A stretch of DNA of 64,000 nucleotides from Pseudodesulfovibrio hydrargyri (lineage in GTDB: Bacteria > Desulfobacterota > Desulfovibrionia > Desulfovibrionales > Desulfovibrionaceae), in assembly GCF_001874525.1 (NCBI RefSeq), contig NZ_LKAQ01000004.1, positions 1,805,406 through 1,869,405 of the forward strand, read 5' to 3'. The translations under genes and the position numbers were made by a program. How positions within the stretch are numbered: the stretch's first letter is position 1; each line of letters begins with the position of its first letter. Below are positions 51,165 to 58,498 of the stretch, one piece after another. The notes beneath the pieces are model-generated. The model was not told the origin of the DNA. It saw nothing but the letters and a program-made list of their open reading frames with translations, and did not search any database.

Positions 51165-52496
51165 TTAGAGCAGGCGCCAGCCGAGCTGCTTGCCGATCTG
51201 CTTGAAGATGTCGGGAATGTCGTACACGGACGGGGCGTCGAAGTAGTGGTCGTCGGTCCCCTGCTTGCTCGAGGCGATCTGTTTCATCAGGTTGATGTCG
51301 GTGTTGTCCGAGGAGCCGAAGCGGATGGAGAAGATCTCGATGCCCGCGTCCTTGGCCGCCTGGGCCTCGGCGAGCATGTCCGCGTTGAGCACGCCGCCGT
51401 CGTTGCAGTGGGCGGTGTCCACGCCCATGCCGTAGTAGGCGTTGGTCCAGTAGTTGTTGGGCCGGTACGAGGCGCGGTAGGACCCGCCGCACTCGCCGTC
51501 CTCGGTGTCGCCGTCGGTGAGCACGATCATGATCTTGCGGAAGTCCTCCTTGTCCCCGGCCTGGGTGAACGGCGGGGTTGGGGTGAGGATGTTGCGCGCC
51601 CACTTGATGCCCTCGGAGATGACCGTGCCCGAGGCCGCACCGGTGGCGGTCTGGGAGTCGATGGCCGCGACGATCGTTCGCTTGTCCTTGCTCAGGGGCA
51701 GCACGGCCGGGATGTTGGAGCAGGTGTCCAGGGTGATGTAGGACCGGTAGTAATAGGGCAGGGCGTAGTATTCGTCCATGAAGTCCTCGTGGATGCCCTG
51801 GTTCAGGGAGCCGTCCGCGTTGACGCAGCCCTTGGCGTAGCCGTCCACGGCTTCGCCAAGGCGGATTTTGCCGCGGAAGGGCACCAGGCCGACCTTGGTG
51901 TCCGGTGTGGTGCCGTCCGGGATGAGCAGGTCGGCCAACTCGTTGGAGGCCCGCTTGACCAGGTCGATGGGGGTGCCCTTCATGGAGCCGGAGTTGTCGA
52001 TGACGAAGACCACCTCGAGTTTGTTGAAGCCCGCCATGGCGTTGGCCTCCACATAGCCGTCGGCCATGCCCAGGACCTCCATGAGGAGCACCTTGACTTC
52101 GGCCCGGGCCGTGACCTTGACGCTGCGGATTTCGGTGCCCGCCGAGATGTCCGTGACCACGGCCCCCTCCATGTTGTCCGCGACCATGTCCTCCACCGCC
52201 TGGCGGACCACGCCCTTGGACAGATCCGGGTCGTAGGGCAACTCCAGGCTCCCGGCCAGGGCGCCCGCGTCCACCGCGGCCTGCAGCCTGGTGTGGGTCA
52301 TGTACATGTTGCCCATGTCCACGGCAATGCCCACCATCCCGATGAGGACGGGGAGCAGCAGAGCCATGATGGCGCTGGTGGAGCCCCGGCGGGCTCCCTT
52401 ACGGGAGCGGCATGGTGGTCTGTGCGACGAACGTGGGGGCGGTGTCGTTTCCGAACATGTCTTGGCCGCTTTGCGAGCCGAACATCTGGTAAACAT
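51165..52496 (-). CDS. tadG: TadG-like protein with von Willebrand A domain
   Basis: A 443-residue membrane-anchored protein. After a basic N-terminus, one hydrophobic segment (IMALLLPVLIGMVGIAVDMGNMYMTHTRLQAAVDAGALAG) is the Tad-G/TadE-like pilus domain. The von Willebrand A domain follows with MIDAS VVFVIDNSGSMKG and IMIVLTDGDTEDG. TadG helps anchor or polymerise the pilus. The ATG at 52496 has GAGG 6 nt upstream, but it lies 98 bases inside the preceding gene; no ATG or GTG lies nearer to the conserved part, so the start is uncertain. Confidence 0.85.
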   Translation of the reverse strand: MFTRCSARKAAKTCSETTPPPRSSHRPPCRSRKGARRGSTSAIMALLLPVLIGMVGIAVDMGNMYMTHTRLQAAVDAGALAGSLELPYDPDLSKGVVRQAVEDMVADNMEGAVVTDISAGTEIRSVKVTARAEVKVLLMEVLGMADGYVEANAMAGFNKLEVVFVIDNSGSMKGTPIDLVKRASNELADLLIPDGTTPDTKVGLVPFRGKIRLGEAVDGYAKGCVNADGSLNQGIHEDFMDEYYALPYYYRSYITLDTCSNIPAVLPLSKDKRTIVAAIDSQTATGAASGTVISEGIKWARNILTPTPPFTQAGDKEDFRKIMIVLTDGDTEDGECGGSYRASYRPNNYWTNAYYGMGVDTAHCNDGGVLNADMLAEAQAAKDAGIEIFSIRFGSSDNTDINLMKQIASSKQGTDDHYFDAPSVYDIPDIFKQIGKQLGWRLL

Positions 52497-52788
52497 AGGA
52501 AACCTCTACTGTGACGGTGTTGGCAACGGTGTCGGTGGTCACCTTGGTGGACAGGCCATTGGAATCGAGATCGGCGAGGACGGCGGCCACAAGGCCCTCC
52601 ACGTCGGCGTTCTCGCCTTCCATGACCACATGGCGCGCCCCTTCGCGGCTGGCTTCCACCAGGGCGGAGTAGGTATGCATGGCATTGCTGCCCTCCACCA
52701 GAAGCAGGATCAGAAGCACTATTACGGGAAGCAGCAGGGCGAATTCGACTGCGGCGATGCCCTGGCGTCTGTCATCTCTTCTTCTCAT
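52399..52788 (-). CDS. TadE-like pseudopilin, first gene of the left Tad operon
   Basis: A 129-residue pseudopilin: RRQGIAAVEFALLLPVIVLLILLLVEGSNAMHTYSALVEASREGARHVV is the typical TadE N-terminal block, with the cut site before AAVEF. The second half is a short beta domain. AAGGAG lies 7 nt before the ATG at 52788. About 60 bp upstream is a sigma-54 promoter match on the same strand. It overlaps the tadG gene by 98 nt. Confidence 0.88.
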   Translation of the reverse strand: MRRRDDRRQGIAAVEFALLLPVIVLLILLLVEGSNAMHTYSALVEASREGARHVVMEGENADVEGLVAAVLADLDSNGLSTKVTTDTVANTVTVEVSYVYQMFGSQSGQDMFGNDTAPTFVAQTTMPLP

Positions 52789-52845
52789 TCCCGTTCTCCT
52801 TGCAGTCCGGAATTGGCCCGGCGGAAGGCCGGTTCCACCGTATAA

Positions 52846-52861
52846 AGCATCGTGCGTGCCA
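52846..52861 (-). promoter_or_regulatory. Sigma-54 promoter of the left Tad operon
   Basis: On the minus strand TGGCAC-GCACG-ATGCT matches the sigma-54 consensus TGGCAC-N5-TTGCA, with GG and GC at the correct 10-nt spacing. The predicted start is about 52835, 47 nt before the tadE ATG. It faces the activator gene at 53053. Confidence 0.75.
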
Positions 52862-53052
52862 AACCAGGATGGTTTCGTCAGAAGGATGCACACAACATGT
52901 CGTTTAAACAGGGTAAATTTTTTTGTGTTCCACCTATGGAGATGCCTGTGGAGGAATCGTCCGGACGGCTTTATCTATTTTTTATGGATAAGCGCCCCTG
53001 TTTCATGTAGGGTTGTCCTCACGCGGGAACTACACCATCAGGGAGCGAACCG

Positions 53053-54438
53053 GTGGCCGAGAAAATACTTGTGGTCGACGACGACCGCGCCTTTCAGGGA
53101 ATGCTGGTCGAGGCGCTGGCCGACAAGGGCTACGCGGTGGAGACCGCGGCGAGTGCCGAGGAGGGCTTGAAAAAGGCCGGGGCATCGGGTTTCGATCTCA
53201 TCCTGCACGATATCCAGCTGCCCGGCATGTCCGGATTGGAGGCGCTGGGACATCTGGCCGACGCGGCCCCGGGTGTGGACGTCATCGTCATGACCGGCTT
53301 CGGCTCCAAGGAGACCGGGGTCACGGCCATGCAGCAGGGGGCCTATGACTATTTCGAAAAGCCGTTCTCCCTGCGCGAGATGGAGGTGGTGGTCCGGCGC
53401 GCCCTGGAGAAGCGCCGCCTCCAGGTGGAGCTGGCCGAGCTGAAACGGCGCGGCGGGGGCAGCCCGCTGCACAACATCATCGGCCATAGTGCGCCCATGA
53501 TGGCCGTCAAGGAGCGCATCGGCCGGGTGGCCGAACTCAACGCGGACGTGCTCATCATGGGCGAGACCGGCACCGGCAAGGAACTGGTGGCCGACACCAT
53601 CCACGCCATGAGCGCGCGGGCCAAGGCCCCGTTCGTCAAGATCAACTGCGCGGCCATCCCCGAGACCCTCATTGAATCCGAGTTGTTCGGCCACGAGAAG
53701 GGGGCCTTCACCGGGGCGACCTCCATGAAGCAGGGCAAGTTCGAGCTGGCCAAGGGCGGCTCGCTCATGCTCGACGAGATAGGCGACATGCCCCTGCACC
53801 TGCAGCCCCGGCTGCTGCGCGCCGTGGAGCAGAAGCAGGCCGAGCGCGTGGGCGGGGCCAAGCCCATCCAGTACGACGTGCGCATCATCGCGGCCACCAA
53901 CCAGGAGCTGGAGCAGCGGGTTCGGGACGGTGAATTCCGCAGCGATCTATACTATAGACTCAACGTGGCCACCCTGATTCTGCCGCCTCTGCGCGAACGC
54001 AAGTCCGACCTGCCGCAACTGGCCGAATTCTTCCTGGACCGGGCCAACCGCAGGCTCGGCACGGACATCGCCGGGGTCTCGCCCGAGGCCATGGAGATTT
54101 TCTTCAACTACGACTGGCCGGGCAACGTGCGCCAGTTCGCCAATGCCATCGAGCGCGCGGCCATCTTCTGCACCTCCACCCGGATCACCCCGGCCGAGGT
54201 GGACCAGGCCTTCTCCAACGCCCGGCCGTGCGGTGACAGCGGGGTGTGCGTGCCCACGGGCGAGGGACTGCCCCTGAAACAGGCCCTCATCGAGTATGAG
54301 CGGGCCTTGATCGAGAACGCCCTGCGCGTCTGCGGCGGCGTCCAGACCGAGGCCGCCACGGCCCTGGGCGTGTCGGCCAAGAACCTTTGGAACAAGCTGC
54401 AAAAGCACCGTATTGATCCGATATTATTCAAAAAATAG
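53053..54438 (+). CDS. NtrC-type sigma-54-dependent response regulator
   Basis: A 461-residue activator. The receiver (residues 1-120) has phospho-acceptor Asp53 in ILHDIQLPGMSG and Lys in YFEKPF. The AAA+ domain has Walker A GETGTGKE, the sigma-54 contact loop GAFTGA (217-222) and Walker B GSLMLDEIGDM. The C-terminal Fis-type helix-turn-helix (VQTEAATALGVSAKNLWNKLQKHRI) binds DNA. It is placed between two Tad operons that both have sigma-54 promoter matches, so these are its likely targets. No cognate kinase is adjacent. GTG start, GGGAG 8 nt upstream. Confidence 0.94.
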   Translation: MAEKILVVDDDRAFQGMLVEALADKGYAVETAASAEEGLKKAGASGFDLILHDIQLPGMSGLEALGHLADAAPGVDVIVMTGFGSKETGVTAMQQGAYDYFEKPFSLREMEVVVRRALEKRRLQVELAELKRRGGGSPLHNIIGHSAPMMAVKERIGRVAELNADVLIMGETGTGKELVADTIHAMSARAKAPFVKINCAAIPETLIESELFGHEKGAFTGATSMKQGKFELAKGGSLMLDEIGDMPLHLQPRLLRAVEQKQAERVGGAKPIQYDVRIIAATNQELEQRVRDGEFRSDLYYRLNVATLILPPLRERKSDLPQLAEFFLDRANRRLGTDIAGVSPEAMEIFFNYDWPGNVRQFANAIERAAIFCTSTRITPAEVDQAFSNARPCGDSGVCVPTGEGLPLKQALIEYERALIENALRVCGGVQTEAATALGVSAKNLWNKLQKHRIDPILFKK

Positions 54439-54492
54439 CTTAACAGCCTCAACCGGTCCGCCCCTTGCGGGCGGCGTGCGCCGAGTCAACCT

Positions 54493-54514
54493 CCACATTT
54501 TGTGGTCTCCCACA
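54493..54514. promoter_or_regulatory. Possible activator binding sites upstream of flp
   Basis: CCACATTTTGTGG is a perfect inverted repeat, and it overlaps TGTGGTCTCCCACA, a near-perfect one. They lie about 320 bp before the predicted flp transcript start, a possible enhancer place for an NtrC-type activator. There is no direct proof of binding. Confidence 0.35.
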
Positions 54515-54810
54515 CCTCGTTACTCCCTTCATCCAGGGGATTTCCTCGCCTTTCAACTCCGGAAAGGTCCCTTCGAGCCACTTTGCACAAGTTGATCTAT
54601 TAAAAATGGATACTTTAACATATTGAATTTGTATACTAAATAATTTGATCGGAGTGAAAGGTTCCACGACGGGACTCTATTATTCGTAGATTTCGAGGCG
54701 TTGGAAGGTCATTCGGACGGGGGGCGGGGCTGGCTGATTGTGAATGGGAAATTTTTATTCCTTTTTATAACAAGTGGTTGAATTGAAGCTGTTCACTCGT
54801 TTTCCGCTCT

Positions 54811-54826
54811 GGCACGCGGGTTGCTC
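54811..54826 (+). promoter_or_regulatory. Sigma-54 promoter of the right Tad (flp) operon
   Basis: TGGCAC-GCGGG-TTGCT is a full match to TGGCAC-N5-TTGCW. Transcription should begin near 54838, about 63 nt before the flp ATG. Confidence 0.9.
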
Positions 54827-54900
54827 AAGGGAGGGCGTGGCTGGTGCTGAAAGGCACTGAAAAAAATTTAAGACTCGAATTTAAACCAAGGAGAACGACA

Positions 54901-55086
54901 ATGACCAAGCTGATGAACCTCATCCGTGACGAAGAAGGCGCGACCGCCATCGAATACGGCCTGATCGCCGCCCTGATCGCCGCCGGCATCGCCGGCGCCA
55001 CCCAGCTCCTGGGGGAGCAGGTCGTCGCCACCTTCAACTATGTGAAGACCAAGATGGCCGAGGCCATGACGACCCCGGCAAGCTAG
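54901..55086 (+). CDS. flp: Flp-type IVb pilin
   Basis: A 61-residue pilin subunit. MTKLMNLIRDEEGATAIEYGLIAALIAAGIAG holds the prepilin peptidase site (Gly before ATAIEYGL, with the Flp Glu-Tyr pair) and one hydrophobic helix that packs in the pilus core. AAGGAG lies 7 nt before the ATG. It is the first gene of the right Tad operon, after a sigma-54 promoter, and is followed by a strong hairpin that may keep its mRNA more abundant than the downstream genes. Confidence 0.95.
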   Translation: MTKLMNLIRDEEGATAIEYGLIAALIAAGIAGATQLLGEQVVATFNYVKTKMAEAMTTPAS

Positions 55087-55116
55087 ACTTTCAACCGGAA
55101 GCAGCCAGAGCAGCCG

Positions 55117-55155
55117 AACCGGGGCTGGCGGGATGGTCCCGCGAGCCCCGGTTTT
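55117..55155 (+). terminator. Hairpin terminator/attenuator between flp and the prepilin peptidase gene
   Basis: AACCGGGGCT pairs with AGCCCCGGTT around an inner stem GCGGGA/TCCCGC, followed by TT-TG. It lies 30 bp after the flp stop and before the rest of the operon. Partial termination here would give excess pilin mRNA over assembly genes. Confidence 0.75.
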
Positions 55156-55213
55156 GTCTCCGGGGGAAAGCGGAGACAACCAAGTCGGTCTGCCCCTGGC
55201 CATCGGGGGAACC

Positions 55214-55762
55214 ATGGATATTCTCGTCACCGCCGTGCTGGCAACGGCACTCGTCGCCGCATCCGTCACCGACATCAGGAATCAACGCATCTACAATTGG
55301 CTGACCTTCCCGCTCATCCTGTCCGGGCTGGCCACGCACACCGTGTTCGGCGGATTCGCCGGGCTGAAGTTCGCGGCGAGCGGCTTCGCCCTCGGGTTCG
55401 CGGCCATGGCCATTCCCTATTTCCTGGGCGTGATGGGCGCGGGCGACGTCAAGCTCATGGCCGGCGTGGGGGCCTGGCTCGGCCTGGACGCCACGCTGAC
55501 CGCGTTTCTGTGCACCTGCATGGCGGGCGGCGTGTACGCGCTCGGCGTCCTGGCCTTTGATCGCAAGACCATGATGGCCGTGCTGCGCAACATCGCCAAC
55601 GTCTTTCTCGTGTTCATCGCGACGCGCAGCTTCAATTTCGCTCCCACGTCCACGGAAAAGGCCCTGCCCAGGCTCTGCTACGGCCTGGCCATCGCCGCGG
55701 GCACCTTTACGGCCATGGGCCTGTACGCCTGGCGGACCGGTTCCATCCACATCGGATATTAG
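55214..55762 (+). CDS. cpaA: A24-type prepilin peptidase of the Tad pilus
   Basis: A 182-residue inner-membrane aspartyl protease (TadV/CpaA) with six helices. Catalytic Asp residues are in VAASVTDIRNQRIYN (near residue 20) and GAGDVKLMAG (the GxGD motif, near 77). It trims and so matures Flp, TadE and TadG-type prepilins. The start has GGGGGA 4 nt before the ATG. Confidence 0.93.
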   Translation: MDILVTAVLATALVAASVTDIRNQRIYNWLTFPLILSGLATHTVFGGFAGLKFAASGFALGFAAMAIPYFLGVMGAGDVKLMAGVGAWLGLDATLTAFLCTCMAGGVYALGVLAFDRKTMMAVLRNIANVFLVFIATRSFNFAPTSTEKALPRLCYGLAIAAGTFTAMGLYAWRTGSIHIGY

Positions 55763-55774
55763 AGGAGGGACGTC

Positions 55775-56587
55775 ATGAGCAAGTCAACCAGAGCCCTGGT
55801 CCAGATCGGCCTGTCCCTTGTCCTCGCCGTGGTCGCGGGCGCCCTCATCTTCAATTGGGCCAGCAGCGTGAAGCGGGTCGCCCCGGCGGCCTCGGCCGAC
55901 GCCACCGTGCCGGTGGTCGTGGCCAAGACGGACCTCGGACGCGGCGTCAGGCTGACCGGGGAAATGATTGAGGTCCGCAAGTTCACCGCCGACTCCGCTC
56001 CTTCCGGCGCCTTTGCGGATCCGCAGGAGCTGGCCGGGCGCGTGCTCAATCAGCCCGTGGGCCGGGGCGACGCCCTGACCCCTCTCAAGCTGGCCGACGA
56101 ATCGGTCATCGGCGGCGGCGTGTCCGCGCTCATCGAGCCCGGCAAGCGGGCCATGGCCGTCAAGGGTAACTCGGTCATGGGATTGTCCGGCTTCGTCCGT
56201 CCCGGCGACCGGGTGGACGTCATCGTCTCCATGACCCAGGGCAAGGACGAGGAGCCGGTGACCAAGCTCGTGCTCGAGCAGATCAAGGTCATCGCCACCG
56301 GGACCCAGCTGTCCCCGCCCGACAAGGACGGCGAGGCCGCGTCGGTGGACGTCTACACCCTGGAACTGACGCCCGAGGAATCCGAACGCCTGGCTCTGGC
56401 CGCCACCCGGGGAACCCTCAATTTCGCCCTGCGGAACGAGCAGGACAAGGAACGGGTCCTGACCAGCGGCTCCACGGTGCCCAAGACCCTAGCCGCCCTG
56501 CGTCCCCAGGCCGCCCGGGCCGCGAGCAGGCAGGCTTCCAAGGTCGAGGTCATCATGGGCGGCACCCGTTCCTCGGTGAAGTTCTAG
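55775..56587 (+). CDS. cpaB: Pilus assembly protein CpaB/RcpC
   Basis: A 270-residue protein with one N-terminal membrane helix (residues 7-28) and a periplasmic SAF domain, VPVVVAKTDLGRGVRLTGEMIEVRKF, then the CpaB block GKRAMAVKGNSVMGLSGFVRPGDRVDVIVSM. It is thought to help the secretin channel or gate in the periplasm. GGAGG lies 6 nt before the ATG. It is 9 nt before cpaC. Confidence 0.92.
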   Translation: MSKSTRALVQIGLSLVLAVVAGALIFNWASSVKRVAPAASADATVPVVVAKTDLGRGVRLTGEMIEVRKFTADSAPSGAFADPQELAGRVLNQPVGRGDALTPLKLADESVIGGGVSALIEPGKRAMAVKGNSVMGLSGFVRPGDRVDVIVSMTQGKDEEPVTKLVLEQIKVIATGTQLSPPDKDGEAASVDVYTLELTPEESERLALAATRGTLNFALRNEQDKERVLTSGSTVPKTLAALRPQAARAASRQASKVEVIMGGTRSSVKF

Positions 56588-56596
56588 GAGACCGTC

Positions 56597-58021
56597 ATGC
56601 GCAGTCAACGATCCATACGCATCGTCCACGCGGCCCTGGCCGTGCTGGTGCTCCTGCTGGCCTCGGCCGCGGCCCAGGCCGCGGTGTACGAGACCGAGGC
56701 CCAGAAGGAAATCCGGCTGGTGGTCGGCAAGTCCACGGTCATCAACACCGAGTCCAAGATATCCCGCGTCTCCCTCGGAGCCGACGACGTGGTCTCCATG
56801 GTGCTTCTGTCGCCCCGGCAAATCTACCTGACCGGCTCGGCGCTGGGTTCCACCACGCTGACCATGTGGACCGACGGCCATGTGTCCGACGTCGTCGACG
56901 TGGTGGTCACCCCCGACGTGACCCACCTCAAGCGGATGATCCACGAGATCATGCCCGACGAGCACAACGTCCAGGTGCTTTCGTCCGGCGATTCCGTGAC
57001 CTTGTCCGGCCATGTATCCAGCGCCACGAACCTCTCCTCGGTCCTGGCCCTGGCCGAGGCCGCAGCGCCCGAGAAGGTGGTCAACCTGCTCTCCGTGGAC
57101 GGCATCCACCAGGTCATGCTCGAGGTCCGCGTGGCCGAGATGTCCCGCTCCGTGATCAAGCGCCTGGGCATCAACTTCGCGGCCTTCGGCTCCAATTTCT
57201 CCATCTATTCCATCATCAACAACCTGACCAGCTACGACGCCGAGAAGGGCATCTTCAACCTGACGGACAACATCAACATGACCGGGGCCTATCGGACCGG
57301 CAACACGAGCGTCTACGGCATGCTCGACGCGCTCAAGTCCAACGGCCTGGTGCGCATGCTGGCCGAGCCCAACCTGACCTGCGTGTCCGGCGAGCCCGCC
57401 GAATTCCTGGTCGGCGGCGAAGTGCCCATTCCCATGCCCAGCGCGCTGGGCACCGTGTCCATCGATTACAAGCCGTTCGGCATCGGGCTGAAGTTCACGG
57501 CCACGGTCATGTCCACCGGCAGGATCAACCTGCAGGTCAACCCCGAGGTCTCGGAATTGGATTACTCCAAGTCCGTGCCCGTCCAGGGGTACGAGGTCCC
57601 GACCATCTCCACCCGCCGCGCCAATACCGTGGTGGAGCTCGCCGACGGCCAGTCCTTCGTCATCGCGGGCCTGATCAGCGATTCCCTGAAGGAGAATTCA
57701 CACAAGTTTCCGGGACTGGGCGAGATTCCGGTGCTCGGCACCCTGTTCAGCTCCAAGGATTTTTCCAGCAACAAGACCGAACTGGTCGTTCTGGTGACCG
57801 TCCATCTGGCCAAGCCCGTGGACATGGCCGCCCAGACCCTGCCCACCGACGGGTTCCGCGAGCCGGACGACAAGGAATTCTATCTCTTCGGCCTGCTCGA
57901 AGGGCAGGGCGGGCCCGGCGGACACGTCCCGGCCGGGCGGACCGGCGCCGCCGAACCCGGCACCGTGATCCGTCCCGAATCCGGTTTCGACGGGGAATTC
58001 GGCCATTCCTGGCCCAACTGA
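56597..58021 (+). CDS. cpaC: Tad pilus secretin CpaC/RcpA
   Basis: A 474-residue outer-membrane secretin. The signal peptide is at residues 1-32, ending AAAQA. It then has the pilus-specific N domain (EIRLVVGKSTVINTESKISRVSLGADDV), a BON-like part, and the secretin core GEPAEFLVGGEVPIPMPS ... FGIGLKFTATV and RRANTVVELADGQSFVIAGLI. It makes the ring through which the Flp pilus leaves the cell. The C-terminal tail of about 45 residues is Gly/Pro rich. GGAG lies 7 nt before the ATG. Confidence 0.94.
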   Translation: MRSQRSIRIVHAALAVLVLLLASAAAQAAVYETEAQKEIRLVVGKSTVINTESKISRVSLGADDVVSMVLLSPRQIYLTGSALGSTTLTMWTDGHVSDVVDVVVTPDVTHLKRMIHEIMPDEHNVQVLSSGDSVTLSGHVSSATNLSSVLALAEAAAPEKVVNLLSVDGIHQVMLEVRVAEMSRSVIKRLGINFAAFGSNFSIYSIINNLTSYDAEKGIFNLTDNINMTGAYRTGNTSVYGMLDALKSNGLVRMLAEPNLTCVSGEPAEFLVGGEVPIPMPSALGTVSIDYKPFGIGLKFTATVMSTGRINLQVNPEVSELDYSKSVPVQGYEVPTISTRRANTVVELADGQSFVIAGLISDSLKENSHKFPGLGEIPVLGTLFSSKDFSSNKTELVVLVTVHLAKPVDMAAQTLPTDGFREPDDKEFYLFGLLEGQGGPGGHVPAGRTGAAEPGTVIRPESGFDGEFGHSWPN

Positions 58022-58040
58022 TCCGAGAGGAGGAAGCGGC

Positions 58041-58319
58041 ATGCGCAATATTCTCATCTACCTCGCCATGGTGGGCATCATGCTCCAGGCCGGTTGCGGG
58101 ACCATGTTCCAGAGCCGGGAATCCACGCCGCCCTTCGGCAGTTCGGTGCGCATGGCCGTGGCCGACCAGACCGCCAACCCCGAGGCCGGTTCCGACGCCC
58201 CGGTGGTGGGACTGGACGGCAGGTACGCCGCCAAGGTCGCCGAGAAGTACCATGACGGTCCCAAGAAGGAGTCCGAGCGGAAGTTCGGTTCGATCTTCGG
58301 CGTGGTGGAGCCCAAGTGA
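58041..58319 (+). CDS. Short CpaD-like outer-membrane lipoprotein
   Basis: A 92-residue lipoprotein: the lipobox LQAGC is at residues 15-19. The middle FGSSVRMAVADQTANPEAG...LDGRYAAKVAEKYHDG recalls the C-terminal part of CpaD/RcpB, which is usually about 200 residues, so this is a shortened form. It lies where cpaD is expected, between the secretin and cpaE genes. GGAGGA lies 6 nt before the ATG. The stop is overlapped by the next small gene (TGATG). Confidence 0.7.
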   Translation: MRNILIYLAMVGIMLQAGCGTMFQSRESTPPFGSSVRMAVADQTANPEAGSDAPVVGLDGRYAAKVAEKYHDGPKKESERKFGSIFGVVEPK

Positions 58320-58471
58320 TGGCGGAGCGGGCGTGTTTCGAATATTGGCGCGAGACTGTGCTCATGCTCCTGATGCTGCTCGTGCTTGTCCTGGATCTGG
58401 CGTTTTTCAAAGACCTTCGGGCTGACGGGGAAAAGGGCGTCCACGCGGGCGTCTTTGTCAGCACCGAGTAG
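58319..58471 (+). CDS. 50-residue single-helix membrane peptide in the Tad operon
   Basis: MAERACFEYWRETVLM, one hydrophobic helix (about residues 14-30: VLMLLMLLVLVLDLAFF) and a charged tail KDLRADGEKGVHAGVFVSTE. The ATG overlaps the stop of the lipoprotein gene by one base, and the next gene starts 27 bp later, so coupling supports it as real. I know no family for it; it may be a Tad subunit specific to this group. Confidence 0.5.
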   Translation: MAERACFEYWRETVLMLLMLLVLVLDLAFFKDLRADGEKGVHAGVFVSTE

Positions 58472-58498
58472 AAAGGGAGAGGGGGAAAAGGGGGAACC

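Larger units (their letters stand above)
54439..54900. other. AT-rich upstream region of flp with sigma-54 promoter
   Basis: A 462-bp gap. It has inverted repeats at 54493-54514, then an AT-rich stretch (about 54580-54780) that is unusual for this GC-rich window and could ease bending for enhancer looping. The sigma-54 promoter is at 54811 and the flp ribosome site at 54890. No gene is supported. Confidence 0.6.
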
